Below the pieces are notes generated by a model. The model did not search any database. It saw nothing but the letters and a program-made list of their open reading frames with translations, and had not been told where the DNA came from. DNA of 64,000 bases from the NCBI RefSeq assembly GCF_019511375.1, contig NZ_JAEUAO010000003.1, positions 124,001 to 188,000 on the forward strand, read 5' to 3'. A program made the position numbers and the translations under genes. Below, piece after piece: positions 50,595 to 59,900 of the stretch (the first letter of the stretch is position 1; every line of letters begins with the position of its first letter). The stretch comes from Rhizobium herbae (GTDB lineage Bacteria; Pseudomonadota; Alphaproteobacteria; Rhizobiales; Rhizobiaceae).

Positions 50595-53288
50595 TTAGCT
50601 ACGCAGCTCTCGCATATATTTCTCGAGCACCTTGATAGCTTCGGCGCGGCCAGCACCTCTTAGTGCTGCGACGTCGATCTCAAGCCGCAATCCCTCCTGG
50701 ATGTGGCAAACCATTCCGGCGGGAACTTGTTGATCGTCCCGAATGCCAAGAACCCGATACGACGGAATAGGGTGCGAAAAGCCTTTCATCGTCAGCGGGG
50801 GCAGCTCTTCAGTCTCTATCTCGTCCTTGACGAGCGCATAGGTCTCGTGCGCCAGCAGGATGCCTTCCAGGTCGGCATGCGCCTGAAGGCGCGAGGCAAG
50901 ATTCACTTCGCCGCCGATGATCGTATAGTCCATTCGATCCTCGCTGCCGAAATTGCCGACGGTGCAATAGCCAGTATTGATACCGATGCGCAGATGGAAC
51001 GGCAGTTTGAAACCGGCGTTGGCCCATTCCGCCTGCAGCCCCTGCATCCGCTTCTGCATTGCTATCGCCATCCTGACACATGCGAGCGCATCCTGCTTAA
51101 TACCCTTTGATTCCGGGTCGCCGAAAAACGCCAAGATGGCATCGCCAACATACTTATCGATCGTTGCGCCGTGTTCCAGTGCGATCCTAGCCATCTCAGT
51201 GAGGTAATGATTGAGCAACTCGGTCAATTCCTCGGATTCGAGCTTGTCGGTCGTCGCTGTGAAATCAGCGATGTCGGAGAAAAATACGGTGAGCTTTTTT
51301 CGAATTGAGGAGATCTCAACATTTTGTTTGCCCGAGAAGATCGACGCATAGACCTGCGGGGAAAGGTACTTGGATAACTTGCTGGACAAGGATTCGAGCA
51401 TGCGATTCTGCTCACCCACGCGTTTGCTCGCTTCCTCGGCTTGATGCCTGGCGCTTTCGGTCGCTGTATGCAGCCGCGCATTCTCAAGGGCGATCGAGGC
51501 GAGCTGACCAAAGCGCTTCAGCAGTTCCACCTCTTCATCGCCGAACTCGAGCGCGGAGGCGTCGTCATACGCGATGCCGAGCACACCAACGATCATCTCG
51601 CCTGATTTGAGCGGCACCCCCATGATCGCCCGAATGGTAACATCCATCTGAGCTGCGGCCGCAGCGCGCCCCGACCAGTTCTGGTAATCGTTGATCACGA
51701 GCGGGTCGCCGGTGTCCCAGACCGTCCCGGCCACGCCCTCGCCTCTGGACAACCTCTGGCCAATGTGCGTGGTATAGACCCCGACCCCAACCATGCGCTC
51801 GAGTGCCTCGCCCGACTTGTCCACGAGATAGACATAGCCATGTTCGGTTCCGAGCAATTGCGCTGAGCGAGCGGTAAGATCTGACAGAAGCTCGGTAAGG
51901 TCCAGGCGGGCAATCAGGCCGAGGGAGGTATCGTGCAGGGCACCCAGATACTCGCTCTGGCGGCGAAAACGTCTTGCCACGGTCTCTTGCTCTTTGCGGC
52001 GGCACTCCAGATCCTCAAGGTTTGCGCCGAGCTGCGCGGTCATGCTGTTAAAGGTCGCCGCTAATTTTCCAATCTCGTCTCGGGATTCGACGTTGGCACG
52101 CGCCGCAAGGTCGCCTCTGCGTACCCGATCGGCTACGCTGGTCAGTCGCTGAACTGGGCCGGCAATGTTCTCTCGAAATATCATGCCGAGGAGCAGCCCC
52201 AGCAGGATAGCCGATGCTCCAACCGAGATTATTAACCGTTGCGCTCTTACGAGCTGATCCCTGCCGCTGCCCAGATCGACTTGCAAGCGTTGTTGCTCCT
52301 GCTTGGCAATGCTGTCCAAAAGCTCAAGCATCCGTTCCGCAGGCGGAACGGCCTGCGTGCGGAAAAGAAAAAGATCCTCACGGGCATGCTCGCCTTCCAC
52401 CGCCTCGAACATTCTGGGCGGAAGATCCAGGAAAGCGGTGCGGCTTTTCGAAATTTTTTCCACCAAGGTGATCTGATTGGGCGCCAATGCATTGCTCTTG
52501 GCTACATGTGACCACGCAGTTTCGTTGACGGTCAGGTTCGTCTGGTACTCGTATTTGAAACTGTCCCTCCCGGTTGTCACATAACCGCGTAGTCCCGCAA
52601 CCATTGCGTAAAACGAGCTTTGAAACGACGAAATCTCTACGAGTAGCGCTGTGTTGGCCGGCGTTGCTTCCCGGTTTTGCTGGGTTAGCATCATGGCCTT
52701 GGCCGATCCGACGATCGATGCAATGAGCGGATTGGCGTCGGTTATGAGAATTTTAAGTGCCGGCTCCCTACGCAATTGATCGTTTCTCAGTTCGAACAGT
52801 TGATCAGGCAATGGTTGCCACGCCACAAGCTTATCGCTGAATTCCCGCATCGCCTGCTCTACATCGCCGCCCTCGGCGCTCACTCTTGACTCGCCTCTCG
52901 CACGCAAGAGAGCTTCCAGCCTACGCATGTCCGCTCGGAATGCCTCGTTTGCCAGCCGGTAGCCGTCCCGATAGGTTTCATCACCCAGGGCTAGATAGCC
53001 CCTGACTTCGCCCAGCATACGCAGCAGATTCGCCTGCGCCTGCGCCGACACAACTGCGCTTGGCGCACTCAGATTGGTGGTTCTGTTGATATTGCGAACG
53101 GCTTCAATGCTGCCCAGATAATTCAACCCGACGACAAGCAGCAATAGGGCCACCAAAACGCCAAAGCCGATCGTCAGCTTGCCGCCGATATTGAGCCTTC
53201 TCAAAGCCGGCGCGACCGCTTGCGTGAGCATCGGCCAGAGAGTGAGTTGCGGGCGGGTTTTCTTGATACTCAGCTCTTCTGACACCAT
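50595..53288 (-). CDS. membrane class III adenylate/guanylate cyclase with HAMP and GAF domains
   Basis: This protein of about 897 residues starts MVSEELSIKKTRPQLTLWPM. TM1 (about 35-60, IGFGVLVALLLLVVGLNYLG) and TM2 (about 345-370, LIISVGASAILLGLLLGMIF) bracket a 285-residue periplasmic helical sensor region of CHASE3/methyl-acceptor type. HAMP (370-425), GAF (about 455-600) and a class III cyclase domain (about 660-840) follow. The cyclase metal Asp residues are in LTVFFSDIADFTATTD and YVGDAILAFFGDP. It should make a cyclic nucleotide in response to a periplasmic signal. It starts 22 bp after the stop of a peptide-type binding lipoprotein gene. GGAGG is very close to the ATG. Confidence 0.92.
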   Translation of the reverse strand: MVSEELSIKKTRPQLTLWPMLTQAVAPALRRLNIGGKLTIGFGVLVALLLLVVGLNYLGSIEAVRNINRTTNLSAPSAVVSAQAQANLLRMLGEVRGYLALGDETYRDGYRLANEAFRADMRRLEALLRARGESRVSAEGGDVEQAMREFSDKLVAWQPLPDQLFELRNDQLRREPALKILITDANPLIASIVGSAKAMMLTQQNREATPANTALLVEISSFQSSFYAMVAGLRGYVTTGRDSFKYEYQTNLTVNETAWSHVAKSNALAPNQITLVEKISKSRTAFLDLPPRMFEAVEGEHAREDLFLFRTQAVPPAERMLELLDSIAKQEQQRLQVDLGSGRDQLVRAQRLIISVGASAILLGLLLGMIFRENIAGPVQRLTSVADRVRRGDLAARANVESRDEIGKLAATFNSMTAQLGANLEDLECRRKEQETVARRFRRQSEYLGALHDTSLGLIARLDLTELLSDLTARSAQLLGTEHGYVYLVDKSGEALERMVGVGVYTTHIGQRLSRGEGVAGTVWDTGDPLVINDYQNWSGRAAAAAQMDVTIRAIMGVPLKSGEMIVGVLGIAYDDASALEFGDEEVELLKRFGQLASIALENARLHTATESARHQAEEASKRVGEQNRMLESLSSKLSKYLSPQVYASIFSGKQNVEISSIRKKLTVFFSDIADFTATTDKLESEELTELLNHYLTEMARIALEHGATIDKYVGDAILAFFGDPESKGIKQDALACVRMAIAMQKRMQGLQAEWANAGFKLPFHLRIGINTGYCTVGNFGSEDRMDYTIIGGEVNLASRLQAHADLEGILLAHETYALVKDEIETEELPPLTMKGFSHPIPSYRVLGIRDDQQVPAGMVCHIQEGLRLEIDVAALRGAGRAEAIKVLEKYMRELRS

Positions 53289-53310
53289 GCCTCCGTTCCC
53301 ACTCAGCAAA

Positions 53311-55053
53311 TCACTTCTTGCGGTGCCAGCTCGCGATGTTCCAGGTTTCGGAATCCCAGGGCGTTGGATCATAGCCGGCAATGTCGTTGCGAAGACCCGA
53401 GACGTAGCCCCACTCGACGAGCGGAATGACAGCGACGTCGCTGATCAAAAGATCATTCATCGCCACGAAAAGTCTGCGCCGTTTCTCCGGATCGATTTCC
53501 GTTGCCGAGGCTCGGAACAGCGCGTCGTAATCATCACTGCAGTAGCGGGCCCAATTCGATCCCGACCAGTTATTCGCCTTCTGCGCGGCTTCGGCGCAGG
53601 TCCAGCCAATCATGTAACTGCCGGGATCGGGGCCTTTGTTTCCATAGGCAAATTCCTCCAAATCCGAATAAAAGTGCCGTCTCGTGTTGGTGCTGTCTGA
53701 CGTTGCTCCCAGGAAGATGCTGGAATCGATCAGCTTGTTTTCTATCCGGACTCCGATCGAGGCCAAATCCGCCTCGATGATGTCCTGGGTTGTCTCTCGC
53801 ATCGAGTTGAATGACGTCTGGAAAACCAACGTGAGTGGAACACCGTCCTTATCCCGAAAGGTGTCGCCATCGGTGTCGCGCCAGCCCGCCTCCTCGAGCA
53901 GCGCGCGAGCCTTGTCGAGATTGAACTCCCAACTTGTACTTTGCGATGCGAAGGAAGCCGGTGCGACCAGAAGATTGGCCGTGGCACGGCCGCTCCTACC
54001 GTAAAGCTCGGCGATCTTCCCTCGGTCAATCGCGACGGCCAGCGCCTGTCGAACGCGCTTGTCGGTCAAAATCGGATGCGGAAATTGCGTGCTTGAGCGT
54101 TCGCCGTCGGCCGTCTCGCGTCTGGAATCGCTGAAGTTAAGCATGACGCGTTCGACATAGGAGCCCCAGTAAAGATCGACCCTGCCGATTCCCTTGGCCT
54201 CGAGCCGGCGGAGTTCAGCCTCGCCCACTTGGAGGTTCCAGGCATAATCGACGATGCCCTCGTTCAACACCGCGTTCGCTGCAGTACTGGCATCGCCGCC
54301 GCCCTCGAGTGTCACCTCCTTGAATTTTAAGCTGGGACGATCGCGATACTCGGGATTCGGCTCGAAAATGATCTTGACCGTGTTGACGACGTCTTCGCCG
54401 ATTAGAAGCACATCTTGGGTACGGAATTCCTTGAGGCGGTAGGGGCCGGTTCCGATCGCCGCCAAATTGGCCGGAGCATTGGTGGCATTCTTGTTGTTGT
54501 ATCCGGCAAACACATGTTCTGGAATGATCATCCCCTGCACGCCGACAAAGGGCAGCGACCACGCAGGATTGACGTTTTTGAACGCGACCTTCACGGTCAG
54601 GTCGTCGAGTGCCTCAACTCTCTCGACCGATTTATACGACCCGGTGCTCGACGAACCTACGTCCCCGTTGGTGATGTAGGCATAAGTGAACAAGACATCC
54701 TTCGCTGTGAAGGGAACGCCGTCGGACCATTTGATGTTCGGTTTGAGCTTCCACGTAACCGATCTGCCGTCGGCGGCGACCTGACCGTTCTCGAGGGATG
54801 GAATCTCGGCAGCCAAAAAGGGGACCAGGTTGCCTTCCCTGTCAAAACTCGCCAGCGGCTCATAGACTATTCGGCTAGCGGTCTGATCCTTGATGCCGGG
54901 GGCCAGATGAGGGTTAAGTGTGCTCGGCGCCTGCCATAACAACAGTCTTAGCGTTTCGCTGTCCAAGTCCGTCGGCGTTGCACGTTGCGGCATGCACGCC
55001 AACAGCGCCGCGACTATCACCAGGAAAAACGTCCCCCTAGAGCTAAAATTCAT
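53311..55053 (-). CDS. peptide/oligosaccharide-type ABC substrate-binding lipoprotein (SBP_bac_5)
   Basis: This 580-residue protein has an N-terminal signal (MNFSSRGTFFLVIVAALLAC) with a lipobox-like L-L-A-C, so it is probably lipid-anchored. The mature SBP_bac_5 fold shows LLLWQAPSTLNPHLAPGIKD, the VTWKLKPNIKWSDGVPFTAK signature (W-S-D-G-x-P-F-T-A-x-D), and DKRVRQALAVAIDRGKIAEL. No permease or ATPase gene is adjacent. The only partner, 22 bp downstream, is the membrane cyclase. It may present a ligand to that receptor, which is an inference from gene order. Confidence 0.9.
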   Translation of the reverse strand: MNFSSRGTFFLVIVAALLACMPQRATPTDLDSETLRLLLWQAPSTLNPHLAPGIKDQTASRIVYEPLASFDREGNLVPFLAAEIPSLENGQVAADGRSVTWKLKPNIKWSDGVPFTAKDVLFTYAYITNGDVGSSSTGSYKSVERVEALDDLTVKVAFKNVNPAWSLPFVGVQGMIIPEHVFAGYNNKNATNAPANLAAIGTGPYRLKEFRTQDVLLIGEDVVNTVKIIFEPNPEYRDRPSLKFKEVTLEGGGDASTAANAVLNEGIVDYAWNLQVGEAELRRLEAKGIGRVDLYWGSYVERVMLNFSDSRRETADGERSSTQFPHPILTDKRVRQALAVAIDRGKIAELYGRSGRATANLLVAPASFASQSTSWEFNLDKARALLEEAGWRDTDGDTFRDKDGVPLTLVFQTSFNSMRETTQDIIEADLASIGVRIENKLIDSSIFLGATSDSTNTRRHFYSDLEEFAYGNKGPDPGSYMIGWTCAEAAQKANNWSGSNWARYCSDDYDALFRASATEIDPEKRRRLFVAMNDLLISDVAVIPLVEWGYVSGLRNDIAGYDPTPWDSETWNIASWHRKK

Positions 55054-55291
55054 GTGATTACACCACCCCCCGCCGCGAAGCTTCTCGCATTGTTTGCTCC
55101 ACCTCTATATTATTAGCAATCGCGCAATTTGATCCCGATGCGAGCTCTTGGCAATATCAAACGACTGAAGCCACGAGCTAAGTGAGGGCGTAGCGTTGGT
55201 TTCCCGCTAAGCAACGCCAAGGCAGAACGAAGCCAGAACGCCGTCATGCCGCTTGCTGTTTTCCAGCCAGATTGAAGTGGAGGCGGAACAA

Positions 55292-56179
55292 ATGACGAAA
55301 TCAAATGTGGGCTTCATCGGGCTCGGGCTGATGGGTCAGGGCATGGCGGCGAATATCCGGAAGAAGGGCTCGCCGCTTTGCGTGATGGCGCATCGCAATC
55401 GCGCGCCGGTCGACGCGCTGGTCGCCGAGGGCGCGACGGAGGCAGCAACACCGCGCGATATGGCCGAGCGTTGCGACATCATCATCCTCTGCGTAACCGG
55501 CTCGCCGGAAGTCCTCTCGGTGATTGAAGGTCCGGACGGCATCGCTTCCGCCGGCAAGCCGCTCACCATCGTCGATTGTTCGACCTCCGATCCCTCCGTC
55601 ACCACAAAACTCGCTGCGAACCTCGCCAGCAAGGCTATTACCCTCATCGATGCGCCGCTCAGCCGTACCCCGGCGGACGCCGCCGCCGGTACGCTCGATG
55701 TGATGGTCGGCGGCGCGGACGAGGACGTGCGCCGTGTCCTGCCCGTGCTCGAATGCTTCGCCGGCAGAATCGTCCACACAGGCCCAACCGGCACCGGCCA
55801 CACGATGAAGCTGCTCAACAACTTTCTCTCGATGGGCTATGCGGCGCTCTATTCCGAAGCGCTGATGCTCGGACGCAAGGCGGGGCTCACCCCGGAAGTC
55901 TTCGACAGCGTCATCCGAGGGGGCCGCATGGATTGCCCCTTCTATCAGACGTTCTTCCGCTGGGTACTGGAGCGTGACCCGAACGCCCACAAGTTCGCAA
56001 TCCGCAACGGCTTCAAGGACATGAGCTACCTCGCCGGCTTCGCCAATGCGAGCGGCGTCGCGAACCCGATCGGGGCCGCAGTCAGGAATTCCTTCGCCCA
56101 GGCGGTCGCAGCTGGTCGCGGCGAGGAATACGTGCCGATGCTGTCGGATTTCGTCGCCGAGGCGAACGGCATCAAGTGA
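55292..56179 (+). CDS. NAD(P)-dependent oxidoreductase, 3-hydroxyisobutyrate dehydrogenase family
   Basis: This 295-residue beta-hydroxyacid dehydrogenase starts MTKSNVGFIGLGLMGQGMAA (G-x-G-x-x-G). The substrate motif is TLIDAPLSRTPADAAAGTLD (D-A-P-x-S-x-x-x...A-G-T-L). The catalytic Lys lies in HTGPTGTGHTMKLLNNFLSM (G-x-x-x...K-L-x-N-N). Members reduce or oxidise hydroxyisobutyrate, tartronate semialdehyde and related beta-hydroxyacids. GGAGGCGG precedes ATG 55292. It is divergent from the binding lipoprotein across 238 bp and has no obvious pathway partner. Confidence 0.92.
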   Translation: MTKSNVGFIGLGLMGQGMAANIRKKGSPLCVMAHRNRAPVDALVAEGATEAATPRDMAERCDIIILCVTGSPEVLSVIEGPDGIASAGKPLTIVDCSTSDPSVTTKLAANLASKAITLIDAPLSRTPADAAAGTLDVMVGGADEDVRRVLPVLECFAGRIVHTGPTGTGHTMKLLNNFLSMGYAALYSEALMLGRKAGLTPEVFDSVIRGGRMDCPFYQTFFRWVLERDPNAHKFAIRNGFKDMSYLAGFANASGVANPIGAAVRNSFAQAVAAGRGEEYVPMLSDFVAEANGIK

Positions 56180-56956
56180 GAGGCGGCTGTTAACGGCGCG
56201 GCTTTCTCCGGCGTCGAGCACGACATCGAAGCGTCTATGCGCGCCAGCCATTTAAGAGCTTTGACACCGATTGTCGCTATGCATTTAATCGGGTTCATCC
56301 TCTTTCCGCACATTGGATTAACTGAGCTCGGCCGCCAATCTTGCCGGCGTCTCAGGCACAGTGCCAGATATCTGCGCCGGCAACAGGGCAAAGATCTCCA
56401 TGAGTTTGAAAGCGGTCTCGGGAGAGGCAATGGAAAAGCGCATATCCCAACTACGTTGCTGAGCGTTCGTGTTCAGAGGCTTGATAAGCGCCGACGGCTG
56501 GGGCCATTCCAGCGGTGGACGATAGGTTTGCTCTGTTTGATCCGCCGGGGGGCCAGGTTTCGCGCGCTGCGTCCCTAATCTATCGCTGCCCGCCGACGGT
56601 AGCGGTCCAGGCTCTCATCGCATTCGGCGAGCCTCTTACCCGTCCACTGATCGTTGGCACGGTAATAGTTGCTGTCGGGGTTTACCTTACCAATCGGAAG
56701 GCACCTCGGCTGGATCCGACGGCATCCCGAGCTGTTGAAGAACGTCAGTTGTCTGACCGTGATGGTGTGACGGCGCCTTTAAGGCGCGCAGCCGAGGTGG
56801 TCGGCGGGTTGTCGCATGGAGACTTGCAGCCCATCCCTTTGGGACGATGGCGCCGGCAAGGCCGAACCCGAAGGCTTCATATTCCTGATCGGATGATCGA
56901 CGCAAACGGGTTGGTCGCGATATGCGTCTTCGAGGGAAGGCGATCTATCTGACGCT
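56180..56956. other. degenerate intergenic region
   Basis: Nearly 780 bases without an intact gene. It contains a drug/metabolite-transporter remnant on the plus strand (56557-56703). It also holds an unassigned minus-strand frame ending at 56318, whose last 41 codons read MRFSIASPETAFKLMEIFAL then a Pro/Ala-rich tail. That frame is protein-like, but I do not recognise it. The rest looks non-coding. Confidence 0.5.
56557..56703 (+). pseudogene. EamA/DMT transporter C-terminal remnant
   Basis: About 49 codons read RAASLIYRCPPTVAVQALIA followed by FGEPLTRPLIVGTVIVAVGV and YLTNRK. This is the last two membrane helices of an EamA-type (drug/metabolite) transporter, including the F-G-E-P-L-T motif. 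No upstream helices are recognisable, and the frame continues into unrelated sequence. It is a fragment of a lost gene. Confidence 0.65.
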
Positions 56957-59900
56957 TCACCCGGCGAGCTGCGGGCGGAAGACCACGTCGGCCCAGTAGT
57001 TCGCCGAATCGTAGGTGTTGGTCGGGAAGAGGCCTGTAGTGGCGGATCCGCCGTACGCGTAGACGCCGTTGCCACCGGCGGCGGCGCTGGACAAGGCCGT
57101 CAGCGGGCCGTTGGTGACGGCGCTTGTGAAGAAGCCGTCGGTCGCCACGTAGAAGCCTGTGGTGTGATACGACGCAACATAGGTGGTGTTGGCGGCGATG
57201 GTGACGGGCGAGGCAAAGTTCACCGTCTGCCAGCCACTCGCCGCGGTGTTGGTGAAGGTGGCGGTGGCGAGCCTGGTGCCTGCGGTGGTCCACAGGTCGA
57301 CGACGTTCTGGCCGGTGTCGCTGGCACTGCGATAGAACTTGATACCGGTAATATCACCGGCGACATTCGACTGGAACTTGACGCCGACTTCGAGCTGCTG
57401 GCCATCGTTGAGGTTCGTCTGGGCCGGCGTGTTGGAGGCACTGAACAGGCTATAGGTCGTCTGGGCCGTCGACGCGGTGATGTTGAAGGTCTCGTTGGCG
57501 GCGAGACCGCCGAGGTCGGTCGCCGTTACCCTGACGCCGTAGGTGCCGGCTGTCGTCGGCGTGCCGCTGAAGGTCCGCGTCGCGGCGTTGAAGCTCAGCC
57601 AGGCGGGAAGTGCGGAGCCGTCGGCTGCGGTTGCCGCATAGGTCAAGGTTTCGCCGCTGTCGACATCGGTGAAGGTGTTGGCCGGCAGCACCAGGGAGAA
57701 GGCCGAGCCGACGGTGGCGTTCTGGTTGGCGGTCTGGGCGGCGAGCACCGGCGCATCGTTGGCGCCATGGATGGTGACGGTCAGCGTTGCCGTGGCGGTG
57801 GCGCCAGCCGCATCACGCATGGTGTAGCTGAAGGCATCGCTCAGCGTGTTGGTCGACTGCCGCAGCGCCTGCACGGCGGCATTGGTCTCGTTGACGGCAT
57901 AGGTATAGGTGCCCGAGGCATTGAGCACGAGACTGCCATAGGTGCCGTTCAGCGCCGAGCCGAGCGTGCCGGCCGTCGCGCCGAAGCTGACGGCCGTGAC
58001 GGTCTTGGTGTCGCCGGCATCCGGATCGGTGTCGTTGGTGAGCACGTTGCCGGTGGCGGGCGAGCCGCCCGAGCCGTTGGCCACCCCGCCCCTCTCGGTG
58101 GCGTCGCCTGTGTCGGCAACCGCCGTTGGCGGCGCGTTCGGTGTCGTCGACACCGTGATGTTGAAGGTCTCGTTGGCGGCAAGACTGCCGAGATCGGTGC
58201 CAGTGACCCGGACGCCGAGCGTGCCGACATCGCCGGCCGCCGGCGTGCCGCTGAAGGTCCGCGTCGCGGCATTGAAGCTCAGCCAGGCGGGCAGCGGCGC
58301 GCCATTGGCCGCATTGACCGCCGTGTAGGTGAGCGTATCGCCGCTGTCGACATCGGTGAAGGTGTTGGCCGGCAGCACCAGGGAGAAGGCCGAGCCGACG
58401 GTGGCGGTCTGGTTGGCGGTCTGGGTGGCGAGCACCGGCGCATCGTTGGCGCCGTGGATGGTGACGGTCAGCGTCGCCGTCGAGGTGGCGCCGGCCGCAT
58501 CGCGCATGGTGTAGCTGAACGCATCGGTCAGCGTATTGGTCGACTGCCGCAGGGCCTGCACGCCGGCATTGGTCTCGTTGACGGTATAGGTGAAGGCGCC
58601 CGAGGCATTGAGCACGAGGCTGCCACGGGCACCGGCAAGCGGCGTGCCGAGCGTCCCGGCTGTCGCGCCGAAGCTGACGGCGGTGACGGTCTTGGTATCG
58701 CCGGCATCCGGGTCGGTGTCGTTGGTGAGCACATTGCCGCTGGCGGGCGAGCCGCCCGAGCCGTTGGCCACCCCGCCCTTCTCGGTGGCGTCCCCCGTGT
58801 CGGCAACCGCCGTCGGCGCCGTGTTGCTCGAGGTCGTCGGGCGGAAGACCACATCGGCCCAATAGTTGGCAGCGTTGTAGGTGGCATTCGGGAAAATGCC
58901 CGTAGTGGCGGACCCGCCATAGCGGTAGACGCCGTTGCCTCCGGCGGCGGCACTTGACAAGGCCGTCAGCGGGCCGTTGGTGACGGCGCTGGTATAGAAA
59001 TTGTTGGTCGCCACGTAAAAGCCGGTCGTATGGTAGGAGGCAACATAGGTGGTGTTGGCGGCGATGGTGACGGGCGAGGCAAAGTTCACCGTCTGCCAGC
59101 CACTCGCCGCGGTGTTGGTGAAGGTGGCGGTGGCGAGCCTGGTGCCTGCGGTGGTCCACAGGTCGACGACGTTCTGGCCGGTGTCGCTGGCACTGCGATA
59201 GAACTTGATACCGGTAATATCACCGGCGACATTCGACTGGAACTTGACGCCGACTTCGAGCTGCTGGCCATCGTTGAGGTTCGTCTGGGCCGGCGTGTTG
59301 GAGGCACTGAACAGGCTATAGGTCGTCTGGGCCGTCGACGCGGTGATGTTGAAGGTCTCGTTGGCGGCGAGACCGCCGAGGTCGGTCGCCGTTACCCTGA
59401 CGCCGTAGGTGCCGGCTGTCGTCGGCGTGCCGCTGAAGGTCCGCGTCGCGGCGTTGAAGCTCAGCCAGGCGGGAAGTGCGGAGCCGTCGGCTGCGGTTGC
59501 CGCATAGGTCAAGGTTTCGCCGCTGTCGACATCGGTGAAGGTGTTGGCCGGCAGCACCAGGGAGAAGGCCGAGCCGACGGTGGCGTTCTGGTTGGCGGTC
59601 TGGGCGGCGAGCACCGGCGCATCGTTGGCGCCATGGATGGTGACGGTCAGCGTTGCCGTGGCGGTGGCGCCAGCCGCATCACGCATGGTGTAGCTGAAGG
59701 CATCGCTCAGCGTGTTGGTCGACTGCCGCAGCGCCTGCACGGCGGCATTGGTCTCGTTGACGGCATAGGTATAGGTGCCCGAGGCATTGAGCACGAGACT
59801 GCCATAGGTGCCGTTCAGCGCCGAGCCGAGCGTGCCGGCCGTCGCGCCGAAGCTGACGGCCGTGACGGTCTTGGTGTCGCCGGCATCCGGATCGGTGTCG

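Noticed and set aside
55301-56251. 316-codon minus frame
   Set aside because: Antisense to the hydroxyisobutyrate-dehydrogenase-family gene; composition is His/Arg/Asp-rich as expected of a shadow.
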